From contig DISJ01000020.1 of the NCBI GenBank assembly GCA_002421605.1, positions 1 through 64,000 of the forward strand: a stretch of 64,000 nt of DNA. Direction: 5' to 3'. Both the position numbers and the translations under genes were made by a program. The DNA comes from Rhodobacteraceae bacterium UBA6213 (GTDB taxonomy: Bacteria; Pseudomonadota; Alphaproteobacteria; Rhodobacterales; Rhodobacteraceae). The notes under the pieces were generated by a model. The model made no database searches. It saw only the letters and a list, made by a program, of their open reading frames with translations, and had not been told where the DNA came from. This document shows, in pieces, positions 35,405-44,389 of this stretch; position 1 is the stretch's first letter, and each line of letters starts with the position of its first letter.

Positions 35405-35528
35405 GAGGCGACTCCTTTGCGCCAAACAGTGCACGGGACGGACGCGGTTGCAAGGCACACGACGGGGTTGACGGGATGAACGGATTTGGATAATAAAACG
35501 GTCAAAACTAATATTGGCAGGAACAGAA

Positions 35529-35987
35529 ATGGCTATCGATGAAATAGACCGTAAAATATCCTCTCTACTTGCCAATGACGCGCGCCAGCCTCTTGCCGCA
35601 CTTGGCCGCGCGGTGGGGCTCTCAACCTCGGCCGTGAACGAGCGTGTCCGCCGCATGAGCGAGGGCGGCGCCATTCGCGCGGTGCGCGCCGATACCGACC
35701 CCGCAGCCTTTGGTCTGCCGGTGCGCGCTTTCGTCTGGTTGACACTCAACCCGTCCGCATCCGAACCCGCCTTTCGCGCCGCGATTGCAGAGCGCTTCGA
35801 GGTGACCGCCTGCCACCACGTCACCGGCCCCTGGGCCTACCTTTTGCAAATTCAGGTGCCCGACCTTGCTGCAGTCGAGGCGTTTCTTGGCACGCTAAAG
35901 GACGCAGGTTGGCTGGCGCGCAGCGAAACGATCCTCGCGCTTTCCGAGGTGGTCGCGCCGCCGTTTCGCTATCGAGGCGCGCGGTGA
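35529..35987 (+). CDS. Lrp/AsnC-family regulator
   Basis: A 152-aa regulator. The N-terminal helix-turn-helix (IDRKISSLLANDARQPLAAL then STSAVNERVRRM) is followed by an RAM ligand-binding domain (FEVTACHHVTGPWAYLLQIQ). Lrp/AsnC proteins sense amino acids and often control exporters. Its stop codon overlaps the ATG of the LysE gene (TGATG), implying coupling, and it is divergent from the decarboxylase. ATG 35529 is preferred because AGGAA lies upstream. Confidence 0.87.
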   Translation: MAIDEIDRKISSLLANDARQPLAALGRAVGLSTSAVNERVRRMSEGGAIRAVRADTDPAAFGLPVRAFVWLTLNPSASEPAFRAAIAERFEVTACHHVTGPWAYLLQIQVPDLAAVEAFLGTLKDAGWLARSETILALSEVVAPPFRYRGAR

Positions 35988-36598
35988 TGCTGTTTCTCAA
36001 AGCGTTGGCTATGGGGCTGGCAATCGCCGCACCACTTGGCCCGATTGGCGCGCTGTGCATCCAGCGCACGCTGGCGCGGGGATTCTGGGCAGGGGTGGCG
36101 GGCGGGCTTGGCACGGCGCTGGCCGACGCAAGCTACGGCGCACTCGCCGCAGCGGGGTTTGCGGCCTTTGCGGCGCTGCTGGCCTCTGTTTCGGTGCCAC
36201 TGGGGCTGGGGGGGGGTGGGTTTTTGCTTTGGCTTGCCTGGCGCGGCTGGCCGCGCGGCGCGCCACGTATGCAGGCCGCCGCCGCGCCCGCTGCGCGCGG
36301 TCTGTTGGCAACAACGGCAGTGACCTATGCGCTGACCATTGCCAACCCGGCTACGATCCTTTCGTTCGCCGCCATTTTCGCAGGCCTCGGGCTTGGCGAA
36401 GCCGCGGATGCCGCCGTGGCGTCAACGGTGGTGGCGGGCATTTTTGCGGGGTCGATGCTGTGGTGGTGCGCGCTTGCGGGCAGTATCGCGTTGGCGCATC
36501 ACCGCCTGCCAGAGGCATTCGCGCTTTGGGTGGCGCGCATCTCGAGCCTGATGATGGGCGGGTTCGGCCTCTGGTCGCTGGTGCGCGTGATTGGCTGA
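35987..36598 (+). CDS. LysE/RhtB-family amino-acid exporter
   Basis: A 203-aa polytopic protein with about six hydrophobic segments. It has the LysE start (MGLAIAAPLGPIGALCIQRT) and the conserved TIANPATILSFAAIFAGLGL-type segment (here ALTIANPATILSFAAIFAG). It should export an amino acid or amine. Coupling to the Lrp regulator suggests the export is induced by its own substrate. Confidence 0.86.
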   Translation: MLFLKALAMGLAIAAPLGPIGALCIQRTLARGFWAGVAGGLGTALADASYGALAAAGFAAFAALLASVSVPLGLGGGGFLLWLAWRGWPRGAPRMQAAAAPAARGLLATTAVTYALTIANPATILSFAAIFAGLGLGEAADAAVASTVVAGIFAGSMLWWCALAGSIALAHHRLPEAFALWVARISSLMMGGFGLWSLVRVIG

Positions 36599-36614
36599 AC
36601 CAAAGCGCGCCGCC

Positions 36615-37793
36615 TCAGGGCAGCAGCGCCTCGGCAAAGGCGCGCAAGCGGCCGAGAGCGTCTTCCAGCACCGCATCCTCTTGCGTCAGCGCAATCCGCA
36701 AATGCCCAGCCGCCGCCTTGCCAAAGCTTTCACCCGGCATAACCCCGATCCGCGCCTCATCGAGCAGGCGCCGCGCGAACGCATCGCCCGAAAGCCCGGT
36801 CGCGCGGACATCGGCCATCACATACATTGCGCCCTCCGGATGGATCAGGCGCAGCGCCTGACTGCCGCCCAGAGTGCGTGCGGCGATGTCGCGCCGCCGC
36901 CGGTAGGGGGCGGCATTGCGCGCCTCAGCCTCGCTACCTTGGCGCAGCGCGAAAAGTGCCGCATCCTGCACAAAGCCGGGCACCCCGTAGGTGGTGTTGA
37001 TTGCCAACTGGTGCGTCGCTTCCACCACTGGTTCCGGAGCCACGATCCAGCCGATCCGCGAACCCGTCATCGCGTGGCTTTTCGACAGCGACCCCAGCAC
37101 CATCGTGCGCTCCTGCATCCCCGGCAGGGTGCGCGGGCTCACATGCGTGCCCGCCCAAACTTGGGTGTCATAGACCTCGTCCGAAATCAGCCACAGATCG
37201 TGGCGTTGGCACACCTCGGCCACCCCGTCGAGTGTTGCGCGAGAATAGATCACACCGGTCGGGTTGTTGGGGGTGTTGATGAGCAAGGATTTCGCCCCGC
37301 TTGCCTTTGCTGCCGAATCAAGCTGCGCGACTTCGGGTTGAAAATTGTTCTCAGGCCTGGTCGGCACCGCAAGTGCCTCGCCGCCGCCCGCGCGAATGGT
37401 GCCGGGGTAGGTGGGATAGTAAGGCTCAATGTAAAGCCCGGTGTCACCCGCATCAAGCACCAGCATATGCGCCGCAAAAAGCGCCGCTTGCCCCCCGGGG
37501 GTAACGATCACCTGCCCGGGGCGCGTGGGAACACCGGTGCGCGCCTGCACACGCGCCGCGATTTCGCGGCGCAAGGACCTCTGTCCCTCGATATCGGTAT
37601 AACCCGTGTTGCCGCCCCGCGCCGATGCATCCATCGCCGCCAGAATTGCGGGGGCGGTTTTCACATCGGGCTCGCCGATCGTCAGCATCGTAACCTGTTG
37701 GCCCGCCGCGATCATCTCGCGTGCCCGAAACAGAATTGCCCAGCCGTCGCCTGTAGCACCCAGCATATGCGCATAGCGCGCCGCAAGTTTCAT
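36615..37793 (-). CDS. Class I/II pyridoxal aminotransferase
   Basis: A 392-aa fold-type I aminotransferase. Typical motifs are TIGEPDVKTAP, LLINTPNNPTGVIYSRAT, WLISDEVYDT, the PLP lysine in LGSLSKSHAMTGSRIGW, and RIALTQED near the end. It belongs to the aspartate aminotransferase-like group; the amino-acid substrate is not evident. The stop faces the LysE stop convergently, only 16 bp away. Confidence 0.87.
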   Translation of the reverse strand: MKLAARYAHMLGATGDGWAILFRAREMIAAGQQVTMLTIGEPDVKTAPAILAAMDASARGGNTGYTDIEGQRSLRREIAARVQARTGVPTRPGQVIVTPGGQAALFAAHMLVLDAGDTGLYIEPYYPTYPGTIRAGGGEALAVPTRPENNFQPEVAQLDSAAKASGAKSLLINTPNNPTGVIYSRATLDGVAEVCQRHDLWLISDEVYDTQVWAGTHVSPRTLPGMQERTMVLGSLSKSHAMTGSRIGWIVAPEPVVEATHQLAINTTYGVPGFVQDAALFALRQGSEAEARNAAPYRRRRDIAARTLGGSQALRLIHPEGAMYVMADVRATGLSGDAFARRLLDEARIGVMPGESFGKAAAGHLRIALTQEDAVLEDALGRLRAFAEALLP

Positions 37794-37870
37794 TCGCCAC
37801 CCTCCGCCATTTTGCCCTCTGCACCAGAAAACCGGGCCGGCTACAAGAGGCGATGATGCTGGCCTCCGGC

Positions 37871-37919
37871 GGGGATATTTCTCTCTGAAGCAGTGAATTG
37901 CTTCAGCTCAAATATCCCG
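37871..37919. repeat. Palindromic repeat, copy A (terminator-like)
   Basis: GGGATATTT...CTGAAGCA-GTGAAT-TGCTTCAG...AAATATCCC forms a long hairpin directly downstream of the TetR stop (minus strand). The same modules recur at 59195-59275 in a different order. Similar CTCCGGCGGGGATATTT-type elements are common between genes in Rhodobacteraceae. A bidirectional terminator role is likely. Confidence 0.65.
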
Positions 37920-37957
37920 GGGGGTCGAGGGGGGCGGCGCCCCCCCGCACCCTGCTT

Positions 37958-38575
37958 TCAAGCATCAGGCGGCAGCAGCCCGAGCCCGCGCAGATAGATG
38001 CCGATGCCGGATTCGAGCAGGTCTTCGGCCGCGTAAGGGCTGCGGGTGCCGGGTGCGGTGCGGGCGTAAAGTTCGACCACACCGTGGCTGAGCGCCCAGA
38101 TATGGGCCGCAAACATCGCAGCCGGCGGGCGGCGCGCCTCGGGGATGTGGCGCGATAAGGTATCTGCGGCGCGGGTCAACACCGCTTCGGCGCGACCAGA
38201 GGCTGCGGCCAGTTCGGGTGTGCGGTTGGGCGAAATACCGGATTCAAACATCGACATGTAGTGACCCGGGAATTTGCGCGCGAAGGCCAGATAAGCGCGC
38301 CCGGTAGCGCCAAACGCGGCCAGCGCCGAGGGTGTGCCGCCAGCATAGGCGTGCTCCATCAGGTCGGCAAAGATCGCGTAGCCTTGGCGCGCACATTCCG
38401 CGATCAGGTCTTCGCGGCCTTCAAAATGGCGATAGACCGCAGCCGGAGTGACGCCTGCCTGCTTGGCGGCTTCGGAAAGCGTGAAGCCGGTTGGCCCACG
38501 TTCCTCAATCAGCCGCAGCGCCGCCTCGACCAGCGCCTGCTTGAGATTGCCGTGATGATAACCCTGCTTAGTCAT
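37958..38575 (-). CDS. TetR-family regulator
   Basis: A 205-aa TetR-type repressor. The N-terminal HTH reads GNLKQALVEAALRLIEERGP then TLSEAAKQAGVTPAAVYRHF, and the ligand domain is a TetR C-terminal type. ATG 38575 sits inside the end of ppk2 (ATGACTAA overlap), so it is translationally coupled to that gene. It may regulate its own operon. The ligand is unknown. Confidence 0.84.
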   Translation of the reverse strand: MTKQGYHHGNLKQALVEAALRLIEERGPTGFTLSEAAKQAGVTPAAVYRHFEGREDLIAECARQGYAIFADLMEHAYAGGTPSALAAFGATGRAYLAFARKFPGHYMSMFESGISPNRTPELAAASGRAEAVLTRAADTLSRHIPEARRPPAAMFAAHIWALSHGVVELYARTAPGTRSPYAAEDLLESGIGIYLRGLGLLPPDA

Positions 38576-39443
38576 GCCAAAGCGCGACCCCACCGGCGAT
38601 GGCCGCATCGCGCTCGCCAATCGCGGCGAGGTCGCGGCCTTTGTAATCGACAGCGGCGAGCACGGTCTGGATAGCGGCAATACGCGCGCGCGCCTTGTCG
38701 TCGGCGCGGATCACCGTCCAAGGGGCATGCGCGGTATCGGTGCGGGTCAGGGTTTCGCGGATGGCCGCCGAATATTCATCCCACTTCTTTAGCCCTTCGA
38801 CGTCGATCCAGCTGAGTTTCCATTGCTTGAGCGGTTCGTTTTCGCGGTCAAGAAAGCGGCGTAGCTGTTCGGCGCGCCCGACGTTAAGCCAAAGTTTGAC
38901 CAGCACAATGCCTTCATCGATTAACATCTGCTCGAAGGCGGGAACCTGGCCGAAAAAGCGTTCGCGCTGCTCGGGTGTGCAGAAGTTGAACACCTGTTCT
39001 ACCACGCCGCGGTTATACCAACTGCGATCGAACAGAGCGATTTCGCCCGCAGCGGGCAGCCAATCGACGTAGCGCTGAAAATACCACTGGCTCGCCTCGC
39101 GTTCCGAGGGTTTGGAAAGCGCTACGATATAGGCCTGCCGTGGGTTCAGATTGTCGCGCATCCGCTCGATAGTGCCGCCCTTGCCCGCCGCATCGCGCCC
39201 TTCGAACACCACCACGAGGCGGCGCCCGGAGTTGCGCAGATCCCACGCCATCTTGACCAGTTCCACCTGCAGTGCGTCCATGATCGGGTCGTAATCGGAA
39301 TCCTTCATCTCACGCGGGTAGGGGTAGGCGGGGTCGAGGACATCCTTGCGTTTTGCTTCTTCGAGAGCCTCACGGATCTCCTTTGGCGCTTCATTTTTCA
39401 AGAATTCGGTAATGTCGCCGACAAAGGGGATTTCACTGGTCAT
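38568..39443 (-). CDS. ppk2: Polyphosphate kinase 2
   Basis: A 291-aa PPK2-family enzyme that transfers phosphate between polyphosphate and nucleotides. The Walker A motif is FEGRDAAGKGGTIER, the lid/phosphate region has SEREASQWYFQRYVDWLP and FDRSWYNRGVVEQVF, and the C-terminus has WSWIDVEGLKKWDEYS-like text (LSWIDVEGLKKWDEYS). The size fits a one-domain class I PPK2. It is upstream of and overlapping a TetR gene, a pairing that links polyphosphate metabolism to an unknown signal. Confidence 0.92.
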   Translation of the reverse strand: MTSEIPFVGDITEFLKNEAPKEIREALEEAKRKDVLDPAYPYPREMKDSDYDPIMDALQVELVKMAWDLRNSGRRLVVVFEGRDAAGKGGTIERMRDNLNPRQAYIVALSKPSEREASQWYFQRYVDWLPAAGEIALFDRSWYNRGVVEQVFNFCTPEQRERFFGQVPAFEQMLIDEGIVLVKLWLNVGRAEQLRRFLDRENEPLKQWKLSWIDVEGLKKWDEYSAAIRETLTRTDTAHAPWTVIRADDKARARIAAIQTVLAAVDYKGRDLAAIGERDAAIAGGVALWHD

Positions 39444-39483
39444 TTTTACCTCTGGTCCGGTGCTTTGGTCCAGTATGGCGGGA

Positions 39484-40437
39484 TCAGGCGGGCAAGACCA
39501 GAGCAGCGCGCGCGATCGTCGCGATAACCGCCTGAGGGTCAGTATGGTGCACCATGTGGCCGCGCCCAGCTAGCAGATTCAGGCGCACGCTTGGGATCAA
39601 TTTCGCAGCCGCTAGCGAATGGGCGTTGCAAGGGACGACCCTGTCTTTGGTGCCGTGTAAAAGCTCGACGGGCAGCGTTAACTGCGCCAGCTCGGTGCCC
39701 AGTTGCTTTAGCGATGGCGACAGGATCGACATCTGTTTGGCGTTGGCGCGAAACGTCGCGCGGCGCAATGTGAGCCGCGCGCCGCTATGCTTGGCATATC
39801 CTTTTTCCATCGGCTCTGGTGCGAAGGCATTCGCGACCAAGCGGCGCACAACGCGGCTCGGGCTCCAGGCGGTGGCGAGATAGGACGAAATTAGGCGCAA
39901 GGTCGCCGACTTTGCCAAGATGCGCAACCACGGCATTGCAACGGGCGCGGGCAAGAGCGGCCCCCCGATCAGCACCAACGCCGCAGGGCGCACTGGCAAC
40001 GCCTGCGCGCTGAGCGCCCAAGCCGCCGCGACGGTGGCGCCAAAGCTATGCCCGACCACAATCGGGGCGCGCACCCCCAGCGCATCCGCTGCCTGCGCAA
40101 GCGCTTTGGCCTGTTCCTTGGGCGTAGCCGCATCACTATGCCCCGTTGAATAGCCGCAACCGGGGCGATCCATCAGCGTGACGCGATAGTTTCTGGCAAG
40201 GCTTGCAACCAAATTGTCGGGGAAATCCCTAAGATTGGTCAGCGCACCGTGCAGCAGAACGACATCGGGGCCTGAGCCTTGCTGCAGCGCGTGGACGACG
40301 CCGTCTTGCACCGCCACCAGCGTCCCCAGCGGGGGGTAAAGCTGCTCGATGTGGGCTTCGACTTTTCTTGCGCGCAGATGCGCTAAGGCGGCAAAGGCCA
40401 CAACGACAAGAACCAGAATGGCGACGCTAGCTTCCAA
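39484..40437 (-). CDS. Alpha/beta hydrolase with N-terminal membrane anchor
   Basis: About 317 aa. A hydrophobic N-terminal helix (VAILVLVVVAFAALAHL) is followed by an alpha/beta-hydrolase domain with LLHGALTNLRDF, the nucleophile elbow GHSFGATVA, a late Asp in HGTKDRVVP and His in GRGHMVHHT. It should be membrane-anchored; the substrate is unknown. The likely start is TTG 40437, which overlaps the end of metA by 11 bp, so the start is uncertain. Confidence 0.8.
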   Translation of the reverse strand: MEASVAILVLVVVAFAALAHLRARKVEAHIEQLYPPLGTLVAVQDGVVHALQQGSGPDVVLLHGALTNLRDFPDNLVASLARNYRVTLMDRPGCGYSTGHSDAATPKEQAKALAQAADALGVRAPIVVGHSFGATVAAAWALSAQALPVRPAALVLIGGPLLPAPVAMPWLRILAKSATLRLISSYLATAWSPSRVVRRLVANAFAPEPMEKGYAKHSGARLTLRRATFRANAKQMSILSPSLKQLGTELAQLTLPVELLHGTKDRVVPCNAHSLAAAKLIPSVRLNLLAGRGHMVHHTDPQAVIATIARAALVLPA

Positions 40438-41350
40438 TGCGCTCCAGATCGTAAGGCGTGGACTGATAGATCTCGTTGATCCAATTACCATAAAGCAGGT
40501 GGGCGTGACTGCGCCAGCGGTTTGAGGGCGGCAGGCTTGGATCATCCTTTGGGTAGTAGTTTTGCGGCACGTTGATGGCTTTTCCAGCCGCGACATCGCG
40601 GTCGTATTCTTCCTTGAGGGTGCCGCTGTCGTATTCGAAATGGTTGAAGATGTAGAGCGCGCGGTGGCCCGCATCTTCGATCAGGCATGGCCCGGCGTCG
40701 TCAGAGGCTAGCAGCGTGCGCAGGCCTGCTCGCGCATCAACCTCGGGCTGGCGCACCTCGGTCCAGCGGCTGACCGGAATCACGAATTCGTCGGAAAAAC
40801 CGCGCAGATAGGGCGAGGCGGCGGCAAGGTTGCGGTGGCGAAAGCAGCCAAACGCCTTGCGCTCGAGCATATGCTTGGCCAACCCGTGAAAGTGATAGGC
40901 CATAGCCATGCCGCCCCAGCAGACGCCAAAGGTCGAATGCACATGGGTCTGGGTCCAGTCAAACACCTCGGTCAACTCTTTCCAGTAATCGACCTGCTCA
41001 AAGGGCAAATGCTCGATAGGCGCGCCGGTGATGACAAGGCCGTCGAGTTTTTCGCCACTGGCGGCAACCTCGGCAAAGGGGCGGTAAAAGGCTTCCATGT
41101 GGTCGGAGGCGGTATTGCGCGCCTCGTGGTCGGTCATGCGGATCAGCGTCAGGTTGATCTGCAGCGGGGTTGCGCCAATCAGGCGCGAAAACTGGGTTTC
41201 GGTCTGAATTTTTTTCGGCATCAGGTTCAAAAGCCCGATGCGCAGCGGGCGAATGTCTTGCGTGGCAGCGCGCCCCGGACTCATCACCATCACGCCTTCA
41301 CGCGAAAGCACGTCGTAGGCGGGCAGGGTTTCGGGTAGGGTAATGGGCAT
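40427..41350 (-). CDS. metA: Homoserine O-succinyl/acetyltransferase
   Basis: A 307-aa enzyme of the MetA family, the first committed step of methionine synthesis (acylation of homoserine). The catalytic Cys is in STFGVCWGGMAMAY, and the His and Glu are in LYIFNHFEYD. RPLRIGLLNLMPKKIQTETQ is the family start. The acyl donor, succinyl- or acetyl-CoA, is set by one active-site residue and cannot be called with confidence here. RBS AAGGAG precedes ATG 41350. No SAM riboswitch fits in the 31-bp gap upstream. Confidence 0.92.
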   Translation of the reverse strand: MPITLPETLPAYDVLSREGVMVMSPGRAATQDIRPLRIGLLNLMPKKIQTETQFSRLIGATPLQINLTLIRMTDHEARNTASDHMEAFYRPFAEVAASGEKLDGLVITGAPIEHLPFEQVDYWKELTEVFDWTQTHVHSTFGVCWGGMAMAYHFHGLAKHMLERKAFGCFRHRNLAAASPYLRGFSDEFVIPVSRWTEVRQPEVDARAGLRTLLASDDAGPCLIEDAGHRALYIFNHFEYDSGTLKEEYDRDVAAGKAINVPQNYYPKDDPSLPPSNRWRSHAHLLYGNWINEIYQSTPYDLERIGS

Positions 41351-41381
41351 GGGCTCTCCTTGTGGCGGACAGATAGTCCGC

Positions 41382-42251
41382 CTAACGCGCTGCCTCAAGG
41401 GCATGTGCGATCAGTTCAATGAAGGAATGTGGCGAGCGCAGGCGCGCCACCTCGGCGGCGGCGACCTTGACGCCCCAATGGCGCGCCATCGCGGCATAGC
41501 GTGGCTGGCGATGCGCCAGCGCGCGCCGATAGGTCCAGCGCACGAAAGCATCGGGATCAACGCGCTCTGCGGCCAAGCCGGTTTCGGCGCGATAGTCGGC
41601 CCAGGCAGCCTCAAGAAAGGCGGGCTGGTAATACATCGGCTTTGGCGCGCGGTCAAAACGACGCACGAGTTCTTCGGTATGCTCGTCGCTGCCTTCCACC
41701 CAGACCATCAGCATCGCCTCGGCTAGCGCCGTCAGCACCCGGTCGGCGGGGTTTTCGGGTTCTACCACTTCGCAGATCGAACCGCCCGTGTCGCAGACGA
41801 AGTGCTGATAGCCATAAATGTCATGCGCGCGATCGATGAACAGGGGCGCATCAAGCAGGGCGGCGATTTCGGCGCTGCGATGTTGGTCTTGGCGGCGCTG
41901 ATATTCGTCAAAGGCGAGGCCGCCCCTGGCGCTATCGCCCGGCTTGCCAAGGTAGGTTGATAGCGGCGCCAGATTGTCGAAGGCGATGTTCGAGCCGATG
42001 TAGACCGAGTCGGTCATTAGAAGCTCGCGCAGCAGCGGCACGCGCATTGCTTCGCGCTTGAAATTATCGGCAATGTGCTCGCCCATGTAGCGCGTACCAA
42101 TGCGGTAATCGACCGAGTAGTGGAACCAGTCTGCCGTGCCGCGCAGCATCGAAGCGACATGCGTTTTTCCCAAGCCGGACATGCCGAACAAAAGCACCTT
42201 TTTTCGCGGCGCGGCGCGCCAGTCGCTGGTTGTTGGGTAAATCATCTGCAA
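41382..42251 (-). CDS. P-loop ATPase-like protein of unknown function
   Basis: A 289-aa cytoplasmic protein with a Walker A motif near the start (LLFGMSGLGKTHVASML). Conserved-looking segments follow: SVDYRIGTRYMGEHIADNFK and FVCDTGGSICEVVEPENP. I recall such proteins as conserved in roseobacters without a known role. It lies just upstream of metA in the same direction. ATG 42251 or 42245 could be the start. Confidence 0.65.
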   Translation of the reverse strand: MQMIYPTTSDWRAAPRKKVLLFGMSGLGKTHVASMLRGTADWFHYSVDYRIGTRYMGEHIADNFKREAMRVPLLRELLMTDSVYIGSNIAFDNLAPLSTYLGKPGDSARGGLAFDEYQRRQDQHRSAEIAALLDAPLFIDRAHDIYGYQHFVCDTGGSICEVVEPENPADRVLTALAEAMLMVWVEGSDEHTEELVRRFDRAPKPMYYQPAFLEAAWADYRAETGLAAERVDPDAFVRWTYRRALAHRQPRYAAMARHWGVKVAAAEVARLRSPHSFIELIAHALEAAR

Positions 42252-42332
42252 ATCCCGGCTTCTGGCGCTCGTCGCTCTCGCCCCGGGGTTTAACGCGCGC
42301 AGGCGCTGCCGTCACCGGCTATTGCGCGCGGC

Positions 42333-43247
42333 TTAGGGGATTCGCGGTGGTTTGCGGTTCAGAAGCACCAACCCCACCATCAGTACAAGAAACCCGGCCC
42401 AGGCGTTCCAGCTTAGCTGTTCGCCATAAACCGCCCAGCCCGCCACGATGGCCACTGGTGGAATCAGCAGTGTCACCAGCGACAGGTTGCCCGCACCCGC
42501 TAGTGCGAGGATGCGGTAATAGATCAGATAGGCGAGCGCCGAGCAGCCAAAAGCCAGCCAGCCAATGGCCGCCCAGATCGAAAATGACCACGCAAGTTTT
42601 GGCACCCCCTCGATCAAAAGCATCGCGGGCAACATCCAGACCACGCCGCCGGTCAACATACCTGCCGCTGCCACCTCCGGGCTGATGCCGCGGATCGCGC
42701 GGCGCGCATAGGCAAAAGCAAACGCGTAAGAGATTGAGGCGCCGATAACTGCGATCTGCCCCGCCGACGCCAGGCTGAAGCCTGCAATCGCCGTGGGCCC
42801 AACCGCCAGCACCACGCCCAGAAAACCGATTGCCACGCCCGCCGCTTTGTTCAACGTCAGTCGTTCGTCGGCAAAAACCAGCGCCGCAATCACCACCGCG
42901 AACACCGCGGTTGAAGCGTTCAGAATGGCAGTCAGCCCGCTGTCGATATGGCGTTGGCCCCAGACAATCAGCGAAAATGGAATGGCGTTGTTCAGCGCGC
43001 CCATGATCAGAAAACGGTAGAGATAGCGCGGATCGCGCGGCAGCGGCAGGCGGCGCGCCAGCACCCAAACCCACAGCAGCGCGGCTCCACCCAACACGCG
43101 CAACCCGACAACGCTCAACACGCCCGCCTCGGCCAGCGCGATGCGGTTGGATAGGAAAGACGTGCCCCAGATCAGCGCAAGCGCCGCCAACAACCCCCAG
43201 ACGAGAGGCGACATCATGGTTTGCTGGGGTGGCGAGGGGCGTTCCAT
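42333..43247 (-). CDS. EamA/DMT-family transporter
   Basis: A 304-aa polytopic protein with ten hydrophobic helices in two EamA repeats. Repeat 1 starts WGLLAALALIWGTSFLSNRI; repeat 2 ends IPPVAIVAGWAVYGEQLSW. EamA proteins usually export metabolites or amino acids. Start placed at ATG 43247 (MERPS) where AAGAGG precedes. It is followed in the same direction after 51 bp from another EamA gene. Confidence 0.86.
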   Translation of the reverse strand: MERPSPPQQTMMSPLVWGLLAALALIWGTSFLSNRIALAEAGVLSVVGLRVLGGAALLWVWVLARRLPLPRDPRYLYRFLIMGALNNAIPFSLIVWGQRHIDSGLTAILNASTAVFAVVIAALVFADERLTLNKAAGVAIGFLGVVLAVGPTAIAGFSLASAGQIAVIGASISYAFAFAYARRAIRGISPEVAAAGMLTGGVVWMLPAMLLIEGVPKLAWSFSIWAAIGWLAFGCSALAYLIYYRILALAGAGNLSLVTLLIPPVAIVAGWAVYGEQLSWNAWAGFLVLMVGLVLLNRKPPRIP

Positions 43248-43298
43248 GCCTCTTGCTAGGCGAGCCTGCGCTGCCGCGCCACCCGGAACTTGTGCCAA

Positions 43299-44246
43299 TT
43301 ACACTTTGCCCGTCAGCGCCCTGCGCGCGCGCCCTTCAGAGCGGATGGTCAGCCAAGTCGCCGCAAAGATTATCGCACCGCCGATGAAAACCGCTGCTTG
43401 CAGCGGCTCGTCATACAGCATCATGCCAACTACTCCGATGATCGGCAGTCGCAAAAAGTCGATTGGCACCACGACCGAGGCGGGCGCAAGGCTGAGCGCA
43501 CGGGTCAGGCAGAAATGCCCCCCAAGCCCGGCAATTCCGATCAGCAACAGCCAAGGCGCGCTGGCGGCGCTGGGGGCAGCGATGACGCCGTCGTAGCCCG
43601 CAAGAACCAAGCCGAAGATCAGCTGGAACACGGTCAGCCAAAACAGAATCTCGATCATCGGCGCAAGGCGCGTCAGTTGCTTGGTCACCAGCGCCGAGCC
43701 AGCAAAGCCCACTGCGGCCCCCAATGCGATCAGGATACCCGGTGAAAGCCCCCCCGCCGCCCAAGGATCGGCGGCGATCAGCACACCGAAAAAGCCCAAG
43801 CCCGCCGCGATGACGCGCACCTGTGTAAGGCGCTCACCCAGCACGAACGGCGCCGCCAGCGCCACCATGATCGGATAAGAAAACTCGACCGCGAACAACT
43901 GCGCCAGCGGAATGATCGTCAGCGCATAGAACCAGAGGTTCTGCCCGGCGAAGTGAACGGCGTTGCGCAAGGCGTGACGCCCAAGGTTGCGCGCCCGAAT
44001 GTTGTGCATCTGACCGCTGAGCAGTGCCACACATAGTACGATCACAAGACCGATCACCGAGCGATAGGTCATGATCTCGAATGTGTCATGAAAGGGGGCG
44101 ACCTCACGCCCCGCGATCGCCATCGACATGAAGGCGGTAATGGCACCGAGCATCCAGAGCGCGGCGGCAAACGGGCGGCTGGTTTGTGGCATGAAGAACC
44201 TAAGGTTGCGCCGCCACTTCTCGCGCCGCAGAACGCGCTTGTCCAT
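43299..44246 (-). CDS. EamA/DMT-family transporter (RhaT/S-adenosylmethionine-like)
   Basis: A 315-aa polytopic protein with two EamA repeats (LWMLGAITAFMSMAIAGREV near the start; PIDFLRLPIIGVVGMMLYDE near the end). The substrate is unknown. An alternative start at 44192 would remove a basic 18-residue leader. It is divergent from the TDT transporter at 44390. Together with its neighbour it makes a tandem of two DMT exporters. Confidence 0.84.
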   Translation of the reverse strand: MDKRVLRREKWRRNLRFFMPQTSRPFAAALWMLGAITAFMSMAIAGREVAPFHDTFEIMTYRSVIGLVIVLCVALLSGQMHNIRARNLGRHALRNAVHFAGQNLWFYALTIIPLAQLFAVEFSYPIMVALAAPFVLGERLTQVRVIAAGLGFFGVLIAADPWAAGGLSPGILIALGAAVGFAGSALVTKQLTRLAPMIEILFWLTVFQLIFGLVLAGYDGVIAAPSAASAPWLLLIGIAGLGGHFCLTRALSLAPASVVVPIDFLRLPIIGVVGMMLYDEPLQAAVFIGGAIIFAATWLTIRSEGRARRALTGKV

Positions 44247-44389
44247 AGTCCCAACATGGGCCGGGGCCTTGGGGTTGGCGCCTGTGCCACAGCGCGCCCG
44301 ATCTGGGACGCACTGCGCGAAAAGGCGGGGACTTTCGCACGCTGCCAGTTTCTGGCAAGAGCAGGGCGGGCGGCGCAGGCGAGGCAGTT

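Noticed and set aside
41351..41381. SAM-II riboswitch before metA
   Set aside because: Only 31 bp separate metA from the upstream gene, too little, and no conserved motif is present.
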